Shown piece by piece: positions 24,183 to 35,241 of a stretch of 64,000 nt of DNA. The first letter of the stretch is position 1; the number at the start of each line of letters is the position of its first letter. Both the position numbers and the translations under genes were made by a program. Source of the stretch: Artemisia argyi (lineage: Eukaryota > Streptophyta > Magnoliopsida > Asterales > Asteraceae); the NCBI GenBank assembly GCA_030686995.1, contig CM060709.1, positions 20,737,360 to 20,801,359 of the forward strand. The letters run 5' to 3'. Below the pieces are notes generated by a model that searched no databases, was not told the origin of the DNA, and worked only from the letters and a program-made list of their open reading frames with translations.

Positions 24183-26616
24183 TCCTCAAGCAAATGCGCT
24201 TTTATTCTACTCAAAAGACAAGTTAGGGGTCATTTAACACTAATATAAAAGTAATTACAACAAATAATCATTCCACTAAAGACCAATAGACAAGCACGGA
24301 GGTTATACACACGCACCTCACAAATAGTGTTTAGATACTCACATCTCTCGGGTGTAATAAAGTGTAAATTACAATATGGAAATGGAAAACATCTCTCACT
24401 ACATGTCATTGCAAAATAGATTACCATAGGCTTGGGAAAGGATCAACCCTCCACCACATGGCGTAAGCACCTAGGATAAACTATCAAAGAGGTCTTTTAA
24501 AGGGTTGTAACGTTAGGTGTAGGGATATGAAATACACGGTTTTGTTGGATAAAGGAAGTTTTACTGGTGGCGAGTTAACAATCTTGGTTAATTACATGTA
24601 CAATATGGCGTTGCTAAGCCAAGACTAGACTCGACTTAAGCTAATAAATGAAAAATAACAAAAACATAAAATGAACATAGAATGAAACGGGATGGTAGTC
24701 CGTATGTTTTTTCTCCTTTTCCTTTTTTTTTTTTTTTTTTTTCTTTTTTCTTGACTTTTTTTTTTTTTTTTTTTTTTACATACACTTTTACCCTACCATC
24801 CAAAATAATACATCATAGGGAATGAACACTCCCCTTACACTTGAATTTTTACATACTTTACAATTAACCAATCTAATGACTCGAATTAAGAAAATCAAAA
24901 CACTTGGAGCACTTTTAAGATTAACGTACATATGAGGGTAATAAATGATGTTCTTCTCCATTACTCCATAAAATAAGTACTTACCCATGAGTCCCAATCG
25001 TCCCAAAACAATATGTACAAGGATATGACTCAACTTAGCAACCATGTAATCAATTAGATAGTTAACTTAGGGTTTAACAAATAACAATAATGCACTAAAA
25101 ATGAGCGCATACACGGAAGGCTAAGGCGATTTGGTTGTACATTTAAGTGGGGTGTAACAAATTCTTCCTTTAAGTAAAATGCTTAAAGTTAGAAACGAAA
25201 AGATAGGCTCGGAGGGGTGTACTAGGGGTTTCGTGTACTAAAAATGAGTACAACGCTAAGGGTGTAGGAAAAATTAGTTGACTTAACTAGCCAAGTAATA
25301 TGACTTAAATGGTCAAGTAATTATGATACGGGTTTAACACAAGGGTGATCCTAATGCCTCTTATCATTTAGTAAATCCTACTACACGAATGTAGTCTCAC
25401 TAGCGGACTCGGGATGCATTACTAACGCAAGTTCTAGAATCTAAATGCTACCGGTACATTCATAAGCACTAATAGTAAATGCTTTTCCTATCAAATCTAA
25501 AGGCGAACCTCACATATTTGGGTGGAAAATTTTTCTGAATATACGGTTATGTGCTAGTCATACAATCTCCTATCCATGAGACGCTTGCTATGGCTAAAGT
25601 TTCACTCCTAAATGTTGTAAAAAATTTTAAATTTGGCGCTAAAATTACACTAACAAGTATTTCTCATAGTTTTATTACACATCTACCATTAAACAAAACA
25701 AACTCAAGCGAAAGTGCATATGTAAGGTATCATCTTTTTACCCTCCCCTTGCACATAAGATGAACATTGTCCCCAATGTTCAAGTAAAGAATGTAAAAGT
25801 GAAAAAGTAAAGAGAATGAAATCAAATACTCCCCTGATTCGCTCGGTATGGATAATAAGGTGGCCAGGTTAAATCTTCCTCCAAGAAAATGAACAATCAA
25901 AGCTTCCCTTCCAGAATATAAATCATCTTCTTGTCATACATAACCTGTAAAACCTGACAAAATAGACAAGACAACCTCGCGTAAAATCGGCGGCATCCTA
26001 TATAAGTTACTAAATCCTAGAAAACAAGATAAGATATAATGCTTGTTGAATGAAGTTTGCAGATTTCCTGGAGATTATAAAACTTAATAATTCACAAAAA
26101 CCATAAGTCTCCATTAGAAAAACAAAACCGGTAAAATATCCAGATTTTTACACTTGACGCCGTCAAGAGTAAACTCTTGACGCCATCAGAAGTGACCTGC
26201 AGAAATTCTTATGTTAAGTTTCCGGAAAATTTCTGGAAAAACTTGGTCCTACTTCCTGGAAAATCCTGCAAAACTTCATTATGACTCAATACAAGCATTT
26301 GACTCTAACAAATACGAATATACATGTTCATTTAATATTGTGGAGAATCATGATCGGTTTGTTTCTTGAAAACATATTTGGGGTTTCCCCTTACACTAAT
26401 CTTTTGCAAAAATACTTTTAAGTGGAGTTAAGACTAGGCCAAACAACAAAGTAAAGTATTTCCACTTTTTAGTTTAGAAACATGATCAACCAACAATAAA
26501 AATAAAGCATGCATACGGAAGCAAATAACAAACAAACAAAAATAAAATCACACAAAGCATGGGTTGCCTCCCAAGAAGCGCTTGTTTTTGTTCGAGTCAC
26601 GAGCCTGACTCTATCC
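24183..26616 (-). other. Non-coding interior of the LTR element
   Basis: About 2.4 kb between the ORF and the PPT. It contains T-tracts (24721-24777), the sequence TTGGGAGGCAACCCA on the minus strand near 26563-26577 (a motif I have seen repeatedly in plant gypsy elements), and two more copies of the CTTGACGCC-GTCA type motif near 26154-26190. Short open frames are present but none shows a recognisable domain. Confidence 0.7.
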
Positions 26617-27924
26617 TTATTTAACGGAAATAGGGGAGGTTTTCCCTACACTTAGGATTAAGTGCGGGTGGAAGTAGCGATACACACCCTTAGGGTGGAA
26701 ATATGCCTTATGAGGAAAGTGTGGTGGAATAATTATATGCTCAAAGGGCTGTGCTCCTATCATCATAACCTTACCTAATTCAATCGAGTTAATGGGTGGA
26801 TTAAGATTTTCTCCTAGAAAGGGATCATTTTCAATCAACTTCAAGAGATTACTAGTTGGGGATCCATCTTGACCTAATAAACCCGGTTTAAACCCATAAT
26901 GTTTCTTGTGATCAATCATAAATGGGTGATGTAAGCATGTAAGGTCATTTTCCACTTCTATATTGGCTTCCTCTCTACAAGGCTTAGAATCCACTACTTT
27001 TGTGCTAAGACTACCCGGACTATATGGTTTGATGGGTGGATCGGAACCTATTTCAATTCCTAAATTTTCATCCAAGGATGGAAGATTAGGTAACGGTTTT
27101 GGTTGAGGCTCCGGTTCATCAAAACTAGGAACTTCCCTAGAACTAAGAGTAAGGTTATCATTATAAGTATTCAAACCTATATCCTCTAGTTGTGTTTGGT
27201 TCAAAGGTTCTACCTCTATTGGGGTTCCTATAGTTTCTTCTACGTCTTCCGGGTAAGTTACGGGTGGTATGTGTGCCTCAAATGATGGCAGGACTTGTGG
27301 GGTACTCAGTGAGCTTATGTTATTTACTTCATCATTCCCTATGTCACGATCACCTATATCCTCAACATGTGTTTTATTATAATCTAACCCTAACATTTTC
27401 CCAAGTATCTCACGTGCTTCTCTAGGCATCTCAACTTCTATATCTGAATCATAAGGATCATCCTCAATATTCTGACTGCTATATACAAATTGCCCAAGAG
27501 ATTCATCATCTGTTTCTTGAGATTCATCATCATCGATCATAAAACCTAGGTCTTTTTGATCAATGTGATCATGTTCGGCTACATCCTCCATCACATCAAG
27601 GTCACCTATGTGTTCATCCTGTATTATGGTAGGGCCTAACCATGACATGCAGCTAGGTGGCTCATATGAAACTATCCTAGGTGAAGGCTCATATGGTGCA
27701 TAGGTTTCACTAAGTGAGGCATTTTGAGGGGTTGATGGAGCTCCTAAGGTGAATTCTTTAAAATTCTTATGCACTTGGTCTCTTTTCTCAAGGTACTCAA
27801 TAAAATCAATATAAGATCATGTCCTCCTTATTTCATTGCTCCATCTTGGTATATCCAAACTAGTGTAATTATATTTTTTCTGGTAAAACTCTAGTGTCGG
27901 ACTTGGTGGATTCACGTTCTCCAT
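26617..27924 (-). pseudogene. Retrotransposon-internal ORF of unknown function, one premature TGA
   Basis: An ATG at 27924 opens a frame that runs to TAA at 26617 (about 435 codons). An in-frame TGA at codon 36 (27819-27817) interrupts it; CGA to TGA would explain this. The protein is acidic and rich in Pro, Asp and Glu, with stretches such as DDDESQETDDESLG and DSDIEVEMPREAREILG. It has no CCHC knuckle, no DTG or DSG protease site, no RT YxDD box and no integrase HHCC. It is the first ORF after the PBS, the position normally taken by gag. I do not recognise it and assign no function. Confidence 0.75.
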
Positions 27925-28081
27925 AATGGTGAACGGAAGAGTTAATGGAAAGGTTTTTACGAACAAAGACACAAAGAAAAGATAGACTAAAGAAAACCTA
28001 AAAATAAAAATAAAATCTTACTAGAAAGGAATCTAGCAAGTAGACCTAATAAAAAGAAATTCTAACCTAGACAATAACTAT

Positions 28082-28100
28082 TCCCCGGGCTGCGGCGCCA
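28082..28100 (-). other. Primer-binding site, tRNA-Asp-like
   Basis: On the minus strand, five to six bases after the 5' LTR, the sequence reads TGGCGCCGCAGCCCGGGGA. This matches both ends of the tRNA-Asp-complementary PBS common in plant Ty3/gypsy elements, with mismatches in the middle. It fixes the orientation of the element. Confidence 0.72.
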
Positions 28101-28106
28101 AAAACT

Positions 28107-29498
28107 TGATACGTGGGAATCGCACCAGGCTTTACCTCTCAAGGGATCTTGAGAAGCTTACAACCCCCACCAGGCAGTGTACCTGATCATTGTAGTATAG
28201 TATAGTGACAAATACCGGGGGATTGATCGTTCAGCTAGGAATAGTGTCGCTAGGATTAGAAAACCTAAATACTAGTTCTAAAGATGAGGGAAGATTATTT
28301 TTTTTTATTTTATTTTTTTATATTTTATGGAAAGCAAGTAAAATTCTCGGGTTTGAAGGATTTGGGCGGAATTAGTTGCTAATCAACTAACCCAATACTA
28401 AGATGCAATCAAAATAAAATACTAAAAATGAAAATAAGCTAAATTATACTAAAGTTGTGAGCAATAAGTGGAGAAAATGTGTTTACTTAGATTTCACTAC
28501 TCCCTAGACATCTTTTACACGTTAATTACTTGTTATAATTGCATGGATGACGGATCGTATTCCTTAATACCATTCATGGGGTGGCACACTTAACTCCCCA
28601 ATTCTATGAGCTCTTATCTCCTCCTACACCATGCCCAGCACAACTATAGGGATTGTAAACAGTGGCTCATGCATTAAATACAACCAATAAAGACCTAGTG
28701 CGCGTCGGTTCATGTTTCTTAAGACGTTCAAGCATGTTACCAATTGGAGATCTGCCAGTTTTCTTAAGCCTAACATATAAATCATTCATCCAAGACAAGA
28801 ATAAACAAGTAATCAACACATAATCAACATCTAGGTTTCATTAGATCTAAGCAAACACAAGATAGATCTAGCCTAGCATGATGGAATTAAGATAAGAACA
28901 AGATATAGACAACCAACACATAGACATATTGATTGAATTAAATGAACACTTATCTTGATTAAACATGCAAGGTATCAAGGGGTTGGAACCCTTGAAAAAC
29001 CTGTAAAGTTACACCAAATTCGTACTTAGGGTTTCTCCCAAAACTTCTCTTTCTAAATGTGAAAAATTAGAAAACTATATATAGAAAAATGGGTTTGACG
29101 GCGTCAAGACCAATTAGGTGACGCCATCACCTCGCCGCCAAAACTCTTCTCGGACTGCCTTGATCTACATTTGACGCCGTCAAGTATTAATCATTTCCAG
29201 GCCGTCATGACTTTTTACTCTTGACGCCCTACCTTCATGACGCCGTCAAATCTCTACTGGACCGTCATGGAATTTTGCTCTTGACGCCGTCACCTACTGT
29301 TCCCAGCATGGAAAATTAAGACTTTGGCGTTTTCTTCACTTTTATGCTCCAAAAACGTCTGAATTGCTTCCTTTTCCAGATTTCACTCCCAAAGTACCTA
29401 AAATCACAAAAGGAACGATTTAGGGCAATATTTGATTAAATAAATTCGAATTCGGGCTTAAATGACCCCCTAAAAACGGATCATTTTTCGCCTCATCA
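28107..29498 (-). repeat. 5' LTR (in element orientation)
   Basis: A 1,392-bp copy of the left LTR, about 99 percent identical by eye. In minus-strand terms the U3 begins at 29498. It lacks one of the tandem GACGCCGTCA blocks found in the partner LTR, probably by slippage or recombination between neighbouring blocks. Confidence 0.93.
29075..29293 (-). promoter_or_regulatory. LTR promoter: TATA box plus TGACG-palindrome cluster
   Basis: On the minus strand a cluster of near-palindromes of the form TTGACG-C-CGTCAA (29095-29293) is followed at once by CTATATATAG (29084-29075). Several full sites plus half-sites TGACG/CGTCA occur in about 200 bp. TGACG is the core of as-1-type elements bound by TGA-class bZIP factors in plants (established knowledge). 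Control of this element by them is inference. The TATA box would place transcription start near 29045. Confidence 0.7.
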
Positions 29499-30208
29499 GG
29501 GCTCAAGAGACTTAACAAAAAAATAATTATGGAAATCTAGTTTGCCCCCAAGAGCCTTAACAAAACAATAATTCTGGAAATTCAGTTAGAGCCCAAAACC
29601 CTTACCAAAAAAATTAATTCTGGAAATCCAGTTAGGGCCCAAGAGCCTTAACAAAAAAATTAATTCTGGAAATCCAGTTTGAACCCAAGAGCCTTAACAA
29701 AACATTAATTCTGGAAATTTAGTTAGAGCACAAGAGCATTAACAAAAAAGTAATTCTGGAAATCCAGTTAGAGCCTGAGAGTCTAAACAAAAAATTAATT
29801 CTGGAAATCCAGTTTGAGCCCAAGAGCCTTAACGAAACATTAATTCTGGAAATCTAGTTAAGGCCCAAGAGCCTTAACAAAAAATTAATTCTGGAAATCC
29901 AGTTTGAACCCAAGAGCCTTAACAAAACAATAATTCTGAAAATTCAGTTATAGCCCACAGGCCTTAACAAAAAAATTAATTCTGGAAATCCAGTTAGTGC
30001 CTAAGAGCCTTAACAAAAAATTAATTATGGAAATCCAGTTTGGGCCTAAGAGCCTTAACGAAACATTAATTCTAGAAACCCAGTTAGAGCCCAAGAGCCT
30101 AAACAAAAAATTATATCTGGAAATCCAGTTAGAGCATTAGAGCCTTAACAAAAAATTAATTCTGAAATCCAGTTTGTACCCAAGAGCCTTAACAAAACAT
30201 TAATTCTC
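29499..30208 (+). repeat. 45-bp satellite array, terminal segment
   Basis: The interrupted array continues after the retrotransposon for about 16 units of the third-segment type and stops at about 30208, where non-satellite DNA (a LINE 5' end) begins. Confidence 0.92.
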
Positions 30209-31909
30209 AGGTGATAGACTATTCTTTTCTCTCCTCTCTCTAGGCGATTTTGGCTATTTCATCTTCCCCAAACAACAAGATAATCCTAGTAATTTTAGGG
30301 TTTATTGTTGTGCTTCTCCTTTGTAATTCTTCTGATTAAATCCCCAATTTCATTTCATTTGATATGCCAATTGAATCCACTGAACCTCCTGATGTTATCA
30401 GTGATGAGTTTCGTACACTTATTGGGATAACATCAGGTGATTTACATCATCGACCTATCTTTCCCAATGATGAAATAAAAAACCCTAGATCTAGAGGTTG
30501 GTCTAGGGGTTCTAAGAATTGTCTAAAAAATGTTAAGGTTAAAGTTCATTCACCTGGATATGCTTCTGCTAGTGCTGGGGCTATTATAAAGAGGTTGAGA
30601 AATTCTAATGTAAATGGTTTGGGTAGGAGTTGAAGTGAATCTTCTCCTATGGTTCCATATAATGGTAAGCGTTTAAACCCTAGTAATATTCCTGTTGATG
30701 ATGTTTTAACTAAGGTATTTGATAAAATGGCTCATGATAAGAATATTGCTAGGCAAATGGTACTTAGTGAAGGTGTTAAGGAGGATGGTATGTCTGGTAG
30801 AAATGTTTTAAAGTCTGATAGTTACTGTTTGATTGGGGTTCATGATGGTTCTTTCATTAATAATCCTATTGAACCTGTTTTGACTATGCCTGTTGATAGT
30901 AGTAATGTTGTAGGGCATAATGTCACGAGTCAAATTCTGAAGGTCGGGTTCTACTTGGAAGCGTTGCTTAATGCATGGGTTACTGGTTAATCTTGTTGGT
31001 CTCGTTGGAGTACCCCCAACGATATGGGTGTAGTACATGCCACGAGTAGAGACTCGATATGGCACCACACTGGTCAGGAGTTGGGGCAACTCCCCTGATG
31101 AGTCCAAGGCAGAATGAAACTAGTGAACCTATATTATATGTGGGACGGATGGCTGGTCCTTATCGGTGTAAGGGCGCCACGCAGGGTCGAAGAAATGACC
31201 CCGTGACAAGTGGTATCACAGCCAGGTTAGGCCAGGTTGGACCTAGGTGGACCGAAACAAGAATCGCTCAAGTCGCTCTCCCAAAAGTTCTTAAAAAGTG
31301 TTGGCTAAATGAAGTTGGCGGGAATGAGTTCTCGGGATATTGAAGAGTCAATATGATGTTGTGTGGAGTTCACAACGTCGCATTCGATGAAAGCCAGAAG
31401 GGGTAATGGACTATTGAGTTTAGTCACTGCACGCTGGGATACAAAAGAGCTCGAAGTCGAATGTCCCTTTAGCTATGAAGCTGGAGTAAAGCCAAATCAT
31501 TCGAGGGAAGTCATTCGTCGAGACGGATGAACATGCACGAGGACGTGCATGAATTTGTGGTGGGAGTAACCTTAACAAAAAATATGTTATGTTGGATTTT
31601 GCTAGAGTTTTGCTTCATGTGAGGGGTTTCATTGGTAAGTTGGATTTTGCTAGAGTTTTGGTGGAAGTGTCAGCTGCTTATGACCTTCCTCACTCTCTTG
31701 AAATTGAATACCCTCAGATTGGTGATAGGCCTGTTAGAATTGGTAAGTTAGATTTTAAGTACCAATGGCAGCCACCTCAATGTACTCACTGTAAAACCTT
31801 TGGTCATAAAATTATTTCGTGCACAGTTAGACCTCAGACTGATGTTGAGATTGCTGCTATGAATGCTAAAGTTGCTAGTGCTGTTAAGGAAGTTAATCAA
31901 GTCAAGAGT
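30209..31909 (+). pseudogene. LINE (L1-type) ORF1 fragment with CCHC zinc knuckle, broken
   Basis: A C/T-rich 5' leader (30215-30250) precedes an ATG at 30364. The frame is open to 30630, has a TGA at 30631-30633, and continues in the same frame to 30920. There it is cut by an LTR-like insertion. It resumes at about 31589 with the C-terminal part: KLDFARVLVEVSAAYDLP, then EYPQIGDRPVRIGKLD, then the knuckle CTHCKTFGHKIISC (C-X2-C-X4-H-X4-C, about 31781-31822). This is the style of plant LINE ORF1 proteins (DUF4283 plus zinc knuckle) that bind RNA. The central DUF4283 part, ORF2 and the 3' end are missing. A 22-bp direct repeat (31591 and 31639) adds further damage. The frame ends where LTR-like sequence starts at about 31910. 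Confidence 0.82.
30921..31208 (+). mobile_element. Short LTR followed by a tRNA-Met-type primer-binding site
   Basis: A 288-bp segment begins TGTCACG and ends CGTGACA, a 7-bp terminal inversion typical of LTR ends. Two bases later comes TGGTATCACAGCC (31211-31223), one mismatch from the initiator-Met PBS TGGTATCAGAGCC. The interior runs to a purine-rich GTGGTGGGAG at 31557-31566, which could be a PPT, but no second LTR follows. I read it as a TRIM-like or other small LTR element that has lost its 3' LTR, inserted into the LINE ORF1. Confidence 0.65.
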
Positions 31910-33310
31910 TGTAACACCCCCATTTTCACATATCATAGTGGAATTTAGATCTGGGGTATTACTTCATGGATACAAAGACAAGATAATAGAAAACGACTCG
32001 AAAATAGTCCTTTTTGAAAAAGGAGTTATGATTCATTTATTCCTTAAAGTTTTTACAGTAAAATATATACTTTTACCAAAAGAGAGGTCCCTAAGATACA
32101 TTTTAAAGTAAAAGCAGGTGAATGATAACTATTCTGGACATCCTCATGTCCAGTGCCACTCCGTGCCAGGGTTCCTAAAGTGCTCAATTACCTAGGATAA
32201 CATACTTAAAGGTCAACACTAAGGTTGAGTTAGAGTAATAGGTTTAAGTAGATATAGAGTGAATACAAGTTTCAGAGGGTTCAGCTTAAACCCTATGTGT
32301 GGAAAAGTATTAGAGAGAGAAGGTATATTGCACTAAGCTCATTGTTGATATAAATAATACATAAAAATGTTATTAATGTTTTTCGATATCCCTATGTTTT
32401 GACGATCACAAAATGTAAAAACATTAAACATAAAATTATTACGTTAACAAGTATTTAATTACAAATATCATATCATCCAACAAAATCACTTAAGGTATGA
32501 ATAAACAAATGTCTAATATATTTTATGATCAAAGGGATATTTAAACAACTACACAGTTTATAAAATGATATAAACATCTTATATATTTTTGAAAAACACT
32601 TTTGGTAATTAAAGGAAAATGTTTAATTCATAACAAATATATGAATTCAAATTTTTAACCAAAATCAGTTAGTTCTTCACCAAATAAACTTTCACCAGAA
32701 AAGACAAATTTTTCTGGCCGTTATAGGAGGGAGGCCCCCTTAATTTTAAGGGGGCCGACCATCATTTAAAGGGGCCGGCACGCTCCTGTTGTCAGAAATG
32801 TTTGTCTATAAATACTGGTTTATTTCTGCAATTTTTCCTTACCTTTTGCACGAAAATTTTTAGTCCCAATCCTTTCCAAACATTCTTCTAAATCCTTTGA
32901 TCATAAGATTATAAGTCTTTGTTTCATGTGATTCAATCCCTCATCATTCAAAGTGCAAGAGAAGAATACTCCTTCAACATCTAGTTAAGAAGTTTTGTAC
33001 ATTTGTGAATATAGTCTTGTAGTTGTGTAAATTATTTGTAAAGGTGTAGAGAGTTTGTTATAATTAGATTTAGGTGTGTTAGTAGTGAAGAGAAGTAGTG
33101 AAGAAGAAGTAGTGTTGAGAAGAAGAAGTAGTGAAGTTGTGAGAAGTCGTGTAGTAGTTGTGGTGTGTACAAGTTGTGTAAAAGTTGTGAGAAGTCGTGA
33201 AGAGTTGTGAGATTGGTTCTAGCTACAATTAGAACTCGACATTTTGCTTGGTGTCGTTAAACGGTGTAAGCAAAGGTATGTAAGGTTTCTCCGCCATAAG
33301 GGATCTTGTT
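31910..33310 (-). mobile_element. LTR-derived sequence, boundaries only partly resolved
   Basis: Starts TGTAACACCCCC at 31910 and shares ordered motifs with the solo LTR at 58355: GGGTATTAC near the start, TAATAGAAAACGA, TCCGTGCCA, and GGTCAACAC followed by AAGGTTGAGT. On the minus strand it therefore ends GGGGGTGTTACA, the common 3' end of long Ty3/gypsy LTRs. From about 32370 the sequence changes character (CCCTATGTTTTGACGATCAC, then a plus-strand CTATAAATA near 32804), suggesting a second LTR fragment of the opposite orientation. I could not find the other boundaries or TSDs. Confidence 0.5.
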
Positions 33311-35079
33311 GATGTAACCACCCCTAAAATCCCATCACTATCATTCCCACTATAAATACCTATGAAAGGTATTTCCCAGGTAAATTTTTGCTTTTTATGT
33401 GCATTCACTACATGTATGACTCTCTAGATTGGCTCACGTATCTACACAAGCCAACTATCTCTACTTTCACATCATGTAAACCCCTGGTATGTCAAACATA
33501 AGATCACAACAACACCACAATAAGTAATCTACCAATCTAACACACTAAACTCATCACAACACCATAATAAACCCTAATAAACCCTAATTGAGCCCTAGTC
33601 AGGCCTATGTGTTTATAAAACCCTAATTGCTTATCTAAACTAGTTTGAAAGTGTTCAAGGATTATGTATGAGTCACCTTAGGAACATTAGGATACCTTAG
33701 CACCCTTAGACCCTAGTACAACCCTTTAGAGCTTAGGTACAAGTCCCTTAGGCACAAAACCATAATTAGGTTATAACTTCCGACAAACTAGGTTAAACTA
33801 TCCCAAATCTTAACCATAAGCTACCAACACTTAGTATAAGCCTCTTAGGACTTAGGATTAGTCACTAGACACTCATAGGAACCTAATATAGGCACTAAAC
33901 CTTAGGCTAGACCAAAAATTCTCACTAGGCAAAACTAGGTTAAAGCTAAACCTAAAAAACCTAGAACTAGATACTAAGCACCTCTAATCAACCAAGAAAG
34001 CACCCTAGCACCTTCCCCTAACCAAGCACACACCCTAGCACCTTACAAGAACCCAAGCAAGGAGGTGCATCACCTCCTTGTCACCTTCTTCTCCCCGCGA
34101 TTCCATAACCATCACACAACCCCTAGAACCGACTATATGCTACCATGACTCACTATATAGCTTCTAATAGTCAGTTAGTAACTTATCCTCATCACTCCCC
34201 CCCCCCCCCTCTTGACACCACGACACCCAAAACTTGGCCACCAAGGCTTGCAAGCCCTATAAATACCGCGACCCCCAAACCATTTCAAACCATCCCATTC
34301 TTTCTTTCCACCTCAAACATTCTTTAGTTAGTAGTAGTATAGGATCCCTAGAAGTCCTAGGAGTCTAATAGGGTGAGCCTTGAGGCCTTGTTGAGTCGTT
34401 TTGTCATCGGGAAACCCTAGAAACCTAGTAAACCCCTCGTTAAGCCTTCCCTTGGTCACGTAAGCTTTCATTTTAATTCTATACTTTTGGCATTCCGCTT
34501 TCACCTTTTTCATTCTTATTTCCAACCAACCTTCCTGTGTCTTGTGGACAGACCTATTTGTTTTCTCCAAGGGTAAATTATGTACCCTTCTCCCGGAGGC
34601 CTCGGTGCGCTCTTTTAGCTTCTTCCTTTTTTGGGCGGCGTACTTGTTTGTTGCGACAATGTTGGTACACTATTGCGCTCGAGACTAAACAGTACGAGAC
34701 GATAGTATGGTTTTACCATGTTTGGGAGTGTTTTAAAATAAATTTTAAACAAACACATGAACCATAGGTGTTAAGGGTTTTAGAGTTGAGAACTACCTAG
34801 GTCAGAAAAAATGTCAACGACTATATTTGGAAGTCAACGGTAACCAAAAAAACTATCTGTGTAATTTATTCAAGGTTTTATAAAGCTAACTTTTTTGGAC
34901 TTTATAAGCTTATAAACTTGAAGCAATCTCCTTACCCTCGAGTAGGGGTATAATCTGTCTAAAATTTACATTCTCATATCATTCTCATGTGAGATTGGAT
35001 ATCGTTGTTATTGTTGTATAAGCTTATAAACTATTTTCGAAGTTGTAAAAACCGCGGCTGCAATTTAACCGAATGATAG
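33311..35079. other. Unassigned intergenic sequence
   Basis: About 1.8 kb with no supported gene. It is C/A-rich at 33480-34320, with many CCCTA and AACCCTA-like words and a C-tract at 34199-34209. It is followed by ordinary AT-rich DNA. TGTAACCACCCCT at 33315 resembles an LTR start, but no matching end or TSD was found. Confidence 0.6.
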
Positions 35080-35119
35080 AAACACAAGGACTACTTTTGC
35101 AACCCAGTATAACTTCACA

Positions 35120-35192
35120 TGGGCTTTACAAAAATCTAAAACCCTAGTAAACCCACCTATTAAACCCCTCATTTTCCACACTAAAACCCTAG
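35120..35192 (+). promoter_or_regulatory. SNU13 promoter: site II motif and two telo-boxes
   Basis: TGGGCT (site II type) at 35120-35125 and AAACCCTAG at 35138-35146 and 35184-35192, all within 125 bp of the start codon. Co-occurrence of telo-boxes and site II motifs is a known feature of plant genes for ribosomal proteins and snoRNP/RNP components, and fits the downstream gene. Confidence 0.72.
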
Positions 35193-35241
35193 CCCCCATT
35201 CCAACTCTCACTTTCTCTGTCTTTGCAGCCGACCCATCAAA

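Larger units (their letters stand above)
22747..29498 (-). mobile_element. Non-autonomous LTR retrotransposon (Ty3/gypsy-like), complete with TSD
   Basis: Two long direct repeats (1,409 and 1,392 bp) bound a 3.95-kb interior. The whole is flanked by the 5-bp duplication GGGCT (22742-22746 and 29499-29503) within satellite DNA. LTRs begin TG and end CA. Orientation is minus: the primer-binding site lies next to the right LTR and the purine tract next to the left LTR. There is no recognisable gag zinc knuckle, protease, reverse transcriptase or integrase. The interior carries a single ORF of unknown function and long A/T-rich sequence. The PBS type and the sequence near the PPT suggest derivation from the Athila/Tat side of Ty3/gypsy (inference). 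I counted about 14 substitutions between the LTRs, roughly 1 percent, so insertion is geologically recent. Confidence 0.93.

Noticed and set aside
31059..31343. 94-codon open frame
   Set aside because: Spans the LTR/PBS junction of a retroelement fragment; no domain seen.
33315..34671. LTR candidate from TGTAACCACCCC to TTGGTACA
   Set aside because: Flanking bases (GTTGA and CTATT) do not match, and no PBS or second copy was found.
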